In this document: positions 59,888-64,000 of the stretch, one piece after another
Layout: each line of letters opens with the position of its first letter
Numbering within the stretch: position 1 is the stretch's first letter
Assembly: GCA_964503595.1 (NCBI GenBank)
Contig: CAZDAM010000001.1
Location: forward strand, 14,653 to 78,652
DNA from: CAZDAM01 sp964503595
Lineage (GTDB): Bacteria; Muiribacteriota; UBA6191
Length of the DNA: 64,000 bases
Direction: 5' to 3'
The notes under the pieces: generated by a model
The model's input: the letters and a program-made list of their open reading frames with translations, nothing else
What the model was told of the DNA's origin: nothing
Database searches by the model: none
Made by a program: the position numbers and the translations under genes

Positions 59888-61527
59888 GCGGTTTTGACTG
59901 GTCTCAGGCTGTGATTGGCCTTGGTATTTTTCTTCTGGCTTTAAGGCTGCTGCATTCAATTGCAGGACGGGGTACAGCCTTCATCATCAAGCCGATTGTG
60001 GATCGGATTCTTGGGACTCCCGTGCGTTCTTTTCTGGTGGGTACAGGAGTGGCCACCATCTATGGTTCCGAGACCGTAGCGGTTCTGGGTGCTATGGGGC
60101 TTGCCAATGCCAGCCTGATTTCCTTTGAGCAGGCATTTTTCTGGATGCTTGGAGCCGGAGCAGGCGGGGTTCTTGCGGCCCTTCACGGAAGCCATATGCC
60201 CCAGGCCTGGCTCTTTGGTCTGATGGCATTTCTGGGGTGTCTCCTGCTCTTTTTCAGACGGGTCCAGGTAGCCGGGGTTCTCGAAATTCTGCTCGCCCTC
60301 TGTCTGGCTGGAATCGGGATGGATCAGGCTGCTCTGGCATTTCAGAGTGTGGCGGCTCCCCCAATTATCCAGAAGCTGTTAAGCCTTGAAGGTGGAGATG
60401 GCTTCCTGAATCAGATTCGTATGATTGGCAGTGGATGGATGACCGGCCTGATGCTTTCTCCTGTGGATGCGATGCAGGCAGCCTTTCGAACTGCGAAATC
60501 GGGGGGTCTGAGTCTTGAACAGGGAAGTCTTTTTATCCTGGGAACCCATTTTGCTATGCCGATGTTTGGTCTTCTGGCCTGTCTTGAGTTTCGGAATGAA
60601 GGTCGCCGGCTCAGTCTGACCTGGCTGGGGCTTAAATTCATCGGGATTACCATGGCCTGGTTTTTTGAGCCGGGCTTTCTGGCTCTGGTGGGCTGGGCTT
60701 CTCCCTGGTTTGGTGCGTTTGGCTCCTGGGCCGGTCTCTATGCCTCGCATGCCTGCTTTGCCCTGGCTTCTTCGATAACCTTCGGGATCTTCTGTTTGCC
60801 GATTCTGCGCTTTTTAAACTGGTGTTGGCAGCCTTTGGATGGGGGTGAAGCATCCAGACCTCCTTTGGTACTGCGTATGCTGGCGTCATCGCCGGAGCGG
60901 GCGATCCGGGAGGCACAGTATCAGCATGAGAGGCTGAAAATACTGGTGAAGGAACTTTTTGATGACTGTCTGCAGCTGATGACGGAGCCAGCGGAAGAAA
61001 CCAGGCTTTCCCAGAGGCGGAGACGTATTTTGCGTTCCTGGCAGTCGTTGTACCGGGGAGCCCGGTTTTTGATGCTGGAAGCTTCGACCCAGTCGGATTC
61101 CCAATCCCAGGATCTGAAAATCCGGCGTCTTTTTCGTGACATCAATGAACTCGATCAGCTTTTTACTCTCTGCATGAAACTGCATGAACATCTTGACCAT
61201 CATATGTCCTTTGGGAGGGGTGAGTTTCCCATGGTTCTGAGGGAGCAGCTGGGGCGGCTTAAACCGACTCTGGCGGATCTCTGGGTTCTGGTCCTGGCCG
61301 GAAGAGTCCGGGAGAGTGAGGTTCCTCTGGTAGTGCAAAAAGGTATGGATGCTCTGGACAAACAGCTTCTGGAGCTTCTTTATGAAAGAAAGCTTGAAAC
61401 TGAGGACGCAGGCTGGATTCACCAGGCTCTGGGAGATCTCAGAAAGCTGATTCAGTGCTTAAGCTGGCAGCTCGCTTATGCGGGCAGTGACGCCAGCACT
61501 TCAGACTCAGACAAAAACCCGGCTTGA
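59884..61527 (+). CDS. Degenerate NptA-like Na/Pi cotransporter paralogue lacking QSSS motifs
   Basis: This 547-residue membrane protein has the same build as the Na/Pi transporter encoded after it: two transporter repeats in the first ~310 residues and a helical PhoU-like tail. The motif QSSS of the first repeat is replaced by YGSE (60-63, in GVATIYGSETVAVLGAMG), and in the second repeat by SPVD (GLMLSPVDAMQAAF). The GANIGTT and ENIGTT motifs are lost (GAGAGGVL and GTHFAMP). It probably does not transport phosphate in the usual way. It is coupled to the upstream membrane protein. Alternative explanations are a sensor or regulator that has lost transport. Confidence 0.68.
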   Translation: MSGFDWSQAVIGLGIFLLALRLLHSIAGRGTAFIIKPIVDRILGTPVRSFLVGTGVATIYGSETVAVLGAMGLANASLISFEQAFFWMLGAGAGGVLAALHGSHMPQAWLFGLMAFLGCLLLFFRRVQVAGVLEILLALCLAGIGMDQAALAFQSVAAPPIIQKLLSLEGGDGFLNQIRMIGSGWMTGLMLSPVDAMQAAFRTAKSGGLSLEQGSLFILGTHFAMPMFGLLACLEFRNEGRRLSLTWLGLKFIGITMAWFFEPGFLALVGWASPWFGAFGSWAGLYASHACFALASSITFGIFCLPILRFLNWCWQPLDGGEASRPPLVLRMLASSPERAIREAQYQHERLKILVKELFDDCLQLMTEPAEETRLSQRRRRILRSWQSLYRGARFLMLEASTQSDSQSQDLKIRRLFRDINELDQLFTLCMKLHEHLDHHMSFGRGEFPMVLREQLGRLKPTLADLWVLVLAGRVRESEVPLVVQKGMDALDKQLLELLYERKLETEDAGWIHQALGDLRKLIQCLSWQLAYAGSDASTSDSDKNPA

Positions 61528-61571
61528 AAAAAGCTTTTGTCGATCTTTTGGGCTCTGGGATCAAAAAATCT

Positions 61572-61601
61572 TTGGGTTTTCCCGTGGATTCTGACTAGAA
61601 T
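61572..61601 (+). promoter_or_regulatory. Predicted promoter of nptA
   Basis: TTGGGT (61572-61577), 18-base spacer, TAGAAT (61596-61601). The -10 and the spacing equal those of the predicted promoter at 41767-41796. The expected transcription start is ~60 bases before the ATG of nptA at 61669. Confidence 0.5.
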
Positions 61602-61668
61602 CCCGCAGAGGCTGGAAACAGCCAAGTAACCGAAGAGCGACATTCATCTTCCTTTGGGGGTTTGAATT

Positions 61669-63336
61669 ATGGCACTGGTGGATTCCTTTTTCGTCCTTCT
61701 GGGCGGATTAGGCCTGTTTTTTTATGGCATGAGCCAGTTTTCTGAGGCCTTGCAATCGGCTTCCTCTGATCTGGTCAAGCGCATTCTTGGTTCCCTGACT
61801 TCCAACCGGGTATTTGGTGTATTAGTGGGCATTGGCATTACTGCTTTTGTCCAATCCTCCTCCATATCCACAGCGATGACGGTCGGGTTTGTCAATGCCG
61901 GCCTTCTGGAGTTGGCCCAGGGTGTATCCGTGATTTTCGGGGCAAATATCGGGACCACCATTACGGGCTGGATCATATCGGTAAAGGTTTCCCATCTGGG
62001 TCTTCACTTCATTGGTATCGGCCTTTTGCTCAGCTGGTCCCGAAAACGTCGGATTGTCCATGCCATTGGCAAGATCATTTTCGGTCTGGGTCTGGTCTTC
62101 TTCGGTCTTGAAACAATGTCCGGGGTCTTCAAACCCTTGCGGACCAATCCCGATTTCATCAGCTACCTCCATTATTTTGATGCTGAATCCTTCGTGTCCC
62201 TGATGGGAACCATCATGATGGGTTGCTTTCTGACTGTGATTGTCCAGTCCAGCTCGGCCATGCTCGGGATTACCCTGGCTCTTGCGACCAGTGGTGTGAT
62301 TTCCTTTCAGACGGCTGTTGCTCTGGTCATGGGTGAAAATATCGGGACTACAATCACGGCTCTTCTGGCGGCTGTTGGTGGCAATACCAATGCCAAGCGG
62401 GCAGCTCTGGCCCATTCCCTGTTCAACCTTTCGGCTGTGATGGTCCTGGCTCTGATTTTCCATCAGTGGGTGGATTTTGTGGAATGGTTTGTGCCAGGTG
62501 ATGCGGATGGACTCGGTGCTGATGGAGGCAAGCCTCATATTGCCTACCATATTGCAACTTCCCATTCCCTCTTCAATGTGACTGCCACTCTTATGTTTCT
62601 TCCCTTCCTGAATCAGTTTGTCCGGCTGGTGGAGTGGCTCAAACCGGCCCCGGCCTTTAAGGAACAGACCCGTTTGATGATTCCGGAAGGCGTGGATCTG
62701 GTTCCTTCCCTTGCGATTGAAGAAGCCTATGCTGAGCTGAATCACATGGCTGATCTGGCCCAGAGGGTTCTTGGGTTTACCCGTGATGTGCTGGCAGATT
62801 CTAAGGCCAGCCGCGAACAGGTGGAAAGGATCCACAAGTACGAGGACATTCTGGATCGGGTTCAGGGCGAGATTCTGGCCTTTCTGGCCCGTGTAATGGA
62901 AGAACCCCTGAATCATGAACAGACTGTCCGGGTGAATACCATCATCACGGTTGCGGCCGATCTGGAGGCGATAGGGGATTACTGCCGCAATCTCATGATG
63001 CTTCGGGAACGTCTGTTTGAGATGTCCCAGGCCATTGATGAGAAGGATTTTGCCGTTCTTAAGGACTTCATGGATGATGTGATCGAAGTCTTCGGTCTGG
63101 CTCTTGCAGAAATTGCGGATCCGCGTTCCTTGAGTGCCCATCATTTTGATTCCCACTTCCATGCCTTCAAGCAGAAGACCAAGCGTTTCAGGGTGGAATT
63201 CTTACGAAAAGCCAATGAAGCTTACAATCCGGCCTACGATCTGAATTTCTCCGATATGCTGGCATCGATTCGTAAGATCAACGGGCATTCCGGTTCCATC
63301 AACCGCGCGATTTCCCACATGCAGGATCACAGTTAA
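61669..63336 (+). CDS. Na/Pi cotransporter family protein with PhoU-like tail
   Basis: This 555-residue member of the NptA (SLC34-like) family imports phosphate with sodium. Two inverted repeats carry QSSS (62-65 in AFVQSSSISTAM; 193-196 in VIVQSSSAMLGI) and GANIGTT/ENIGTT. A PhoU-like helical domain of ~200 residues ends the protein (EEAYAELNHMADLAQRVLGF onward). All transport motifs are present, unlike in the paralogue before it. The paralogue and this gene are separated by 141 bases and this gene has its own promoter. Confidence 0.94.
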   Translation: MALVDSFFVLLGGLGLFFYGMSQFSEALQSASSDLVKRILGSLTSNRVFGVLVGIGITAFVQSSSISTAMTVGFVNAGLLELAQGVSVIFGANIGTTITGWIISVKVSHLGLHFIGIGLLLSWSRKRRIVHAIGKIIFGLGLVFFGLETMSGVFKPLRTNPDFISYLHYFDAESFVSLMGTIMMGCFLTVIVQSSSAMLGITLALATSGVISFQTAVALVMGENIGTTITALLAAVGGNTNAKRAALAHSLFNLSAVMVLALIFHQWVDFVEWFVPGDADGLGADGGKPHIAYHIATSHSLFNVTATLMFLPFLNQFVRLVEWLKPAPAFKEQTRLMIPEGVDLVPSLAIEEAYAELNHMADLAQRVLGFTRDVLADSKASREQVERIHKYEDILDRVQGEILAFLARVMEEPLNHEQTVRVNTIITVAADLEAIGDYCRNLMMLRERLFEMSQAIDEKDFAVLKDFMDDVIEVFGLALAEIADPRSLSAHHFDSHFHAFKQKTKRFRVEFLRKANEAYNPAYDLNFSDMLASIRKINGHSGSINRAISHMQDHS

Positions 63337-63425
63337 ACTAACGAGAAGAAATCGTCTGATTTGCCTGAATCGCCCCGGTTTTTCCGGAGACCGTTTTGTT
63401 TGAGTCAAGCTACCATAACAGACTT

Positions 63426-63585
63426 CTATGATTGTCGATTACAAGTCTCTTCAAATTCCTTTGGGGGAATATCTTCAATGGACTGAAGCAGGCGACGATG
63501 ATCAAACCGGTGAACCCATTCCGGGGTGGCATATTTCACCCCCCTCCATATTCTTCCAGGGCCCCTGCTCATAGATAATGTTCTG
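63426..63585 (-). mobile_element. Frameshifted IS3-family transposase C-terminal remnant
   Basis: The minus strand reads NIIYEQGPWKNMEG in one frame, then, after a run of seven G, VKYATPEWVHRFDHRRLL and QSIEDIPPKEFEE in another, ending at the TAG (63426-63428). Joined, this equals the end of IS3-group transposases (RGPW, then EYAT-x-EWV, NHRRLLEPIG, IPPAE). A one-base shift at the G run and the missing 5' part make it a fragment. Its sequence differs from the other remnant at 50090-50182. Confidence 0.82.
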
Positions 63586-63602
63586 GTTGGTGGTGAACAC
63601 CC

Positions 63603-63666
63603 ATTCTGATTCATCGCGAATACTTCTGAAGGATTTTCAGAATCGGTGTTCACGATGAATCAGAAT
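63603..63666. repeat. 64-bp palindrome at the mobile-element junction
   Basis: Arms of 21 bases (63603-63623 and 63646-63666) pair at 19 of 21 positions. Inside, TTCTGAA-GGATT-TTCAGAA (63624-63642) is a perfect 7-bp inner hairpin. A GTGAACACC also appears just left of the structure and, inverted, inside the right arm. It lies between the IS3 remnant and the IS1634-type gene, where an inverted repeat end would be expected. Confidence 0.7.
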
Positions 63667-63831
63667 CTTCCCCTCACATTCCGCACATAGCCTACCGGTA
63701 CGCGAGGAGACAAAAGCAAACAAATCCAAACAGGGTTCAGTGGGGTCATCACCCATTTGAGGATTGCCGTCGATCCAGTTCAAGAAGCAATCCGGCACTG
63801 AGATTTCTTCAGAACACCCAGCGAGGGCAGG

Positions 63832-64000
63832 ATGCTTCCAGAACTGGATATCACTGAATTGAAATGGTTTGGGCTTGTTAGCGGGATGATGGAAAGAACC
63901 GGGCCTGGCAGCATCGTAGACCGGCTGATGCCGGAGAAAAGAAAGGATCCAATGGTCTCCAATCGCAACTGTGCCAAAGCCCTGGTTTTAAATATGCTTT
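63832..64000 (+). CDS. IS1634-type (DUF4277) transposase, N-terminal part (partial)
   Basis: The frame starts at the ATG at 63832 and runs off the end of the window (56 codons). It reads MLPELDITELKWFGLVSGMM, then ERTGPGSIVDRLMPE and SNRNCAKALVLNML. This is the DUF4277 N-terminal pattern of IS1634-family transposases (x-LGLV-x-G, IIDRLxP, VSxGxAVKALVLNxL). The DDE catalytic part lies beyond the window. Antisense frames over this segment are shadows. Confidence 0.82.
   Translation, partial: MLPELDITELKWFGLVSGMMERTGPGSIVDRLMPEKRKDPMVSNRNCAKALVLNML

Noticed and set aside
58913..59959. Minus-strand open frame of 348 codons opposite the membrane protein after iscX
   Set aside because: No motifs, and it spans the coupled boundary of two plus-strand genes.
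61822..63162. Minus-strand open frame of 446 codons opposite the Na/Pi cotransporter
   Set aside because: Antisense to a clear transporter with intact motifs; composition (His/Gly/Asn rich) is a reverse reading of the coding strand.
63641..63986. Minus-strand open frame of about 115 codons at the right end, without a start codon
   Set aside because: It overlaps the plus-strand IS1634-type transposase and has no start codon or recognised motif. The second half reads like a protein but cannot be supported.
1..64000. Search for CRISPR arrays, rRNA and tRNA genes
   Set aside because: No regularly spaced repeats, no conserved rRNA segments and no tRNA-like GGTTCGA-type arms with matching stems were seen by eye in the intergenic regions.

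Overview
The window comes from a Gram-negative, Pseudomonadota-like bacterium of moderate GC. Evidence is Kdo/LPS genes (kdsA, kdsD, kdsC, lptC, lptA, lptB), a complete ISC iron-sulfur operon with hscB, hscA and iscX, RlmH, UbiB, and many secreted or lipoprotein genes. I cannot name the lineage. A run of exactly 100 N (16454-16553) shows the sequence is a draft scaffold. No rRNA, tRNA or CRISPR array was seen.

Left part (1-12.8 kb): a truncated secreted metallopeptidase-type gene, a globin, rlmH, a DUF3084 membrane coiled-coil protein, an XPB-like helicase followed by a wrecked response-regulator receiver remnant, a TPR protein, an NFACT/RqcH-like protein, a PssA-like phosphatidyltransferase, then pyrG-kdsA-kdsD in tight overlap. 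From 12.9 to 16.5 kb a block on the opposite strand separates kdsD from kdsC. It carries a cNMP-EAL protein, a DUF1826-zur pair behind a candidate Zur operator, an AAC(6')-like acetyltransferase and a partial GFA protein that ends in the assembly gap. After it, kdsC-lptC-lptA-lptB resumes, followed by an archaeal/eukaryotic-type prolyl-tRNA synthetase, proline dehydrogenase and, convergently, leuS.

Middle (24.6-34.4 kb): the most unusual region. Four secreted-protein genes are coupled by three successive 4-bp stop/start overlaps, and a fifth lies just downstream. They encode two small Skp/OmpH-like proteins, a 2157-residue exported protein with no family I recognise, and two coiled-coil secreted proteins. 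I infer a dedicated system that exports or assembles one giant envelope or secreted protein. Next come gdhA, a cNMP-binding protein, a secreted helical protein, a tandem pair of TM2 proteins with a shared C-terminal domain, ubiB, a possible YjfB-like peptide, a DUF3900-like protein, and an operon of lipoprotein, DUF350 protein, a large HExxH metalloprotease and a fused GT-C/GT2 glycosyltransferase.

Right part (48-64 kb): a NIF3-like protein, ndk with a terminator, a scarred segment (gene fragment, IS3 remnant, AT-richer zinc-ribbon gene), an S51 peptidase and a CysQ-like phosphatase. Then follows the isc locus: a second A-type carrier divergent from iscR-iscS-iscU-iscA-hscB-hscA-fdx-iscX, with GGTACC-type repeats at the promoter. 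Behind iscX lie a conserved membrane protein, a degenerate NptA paralogue without its QSSS motifs, and a canonical NptA with a PhoU-like tail. The window ends in mobile DNA: a frameshifted IS3 transposase tail, a 64-bp palindrome and the start of an IS1634-type transposase.
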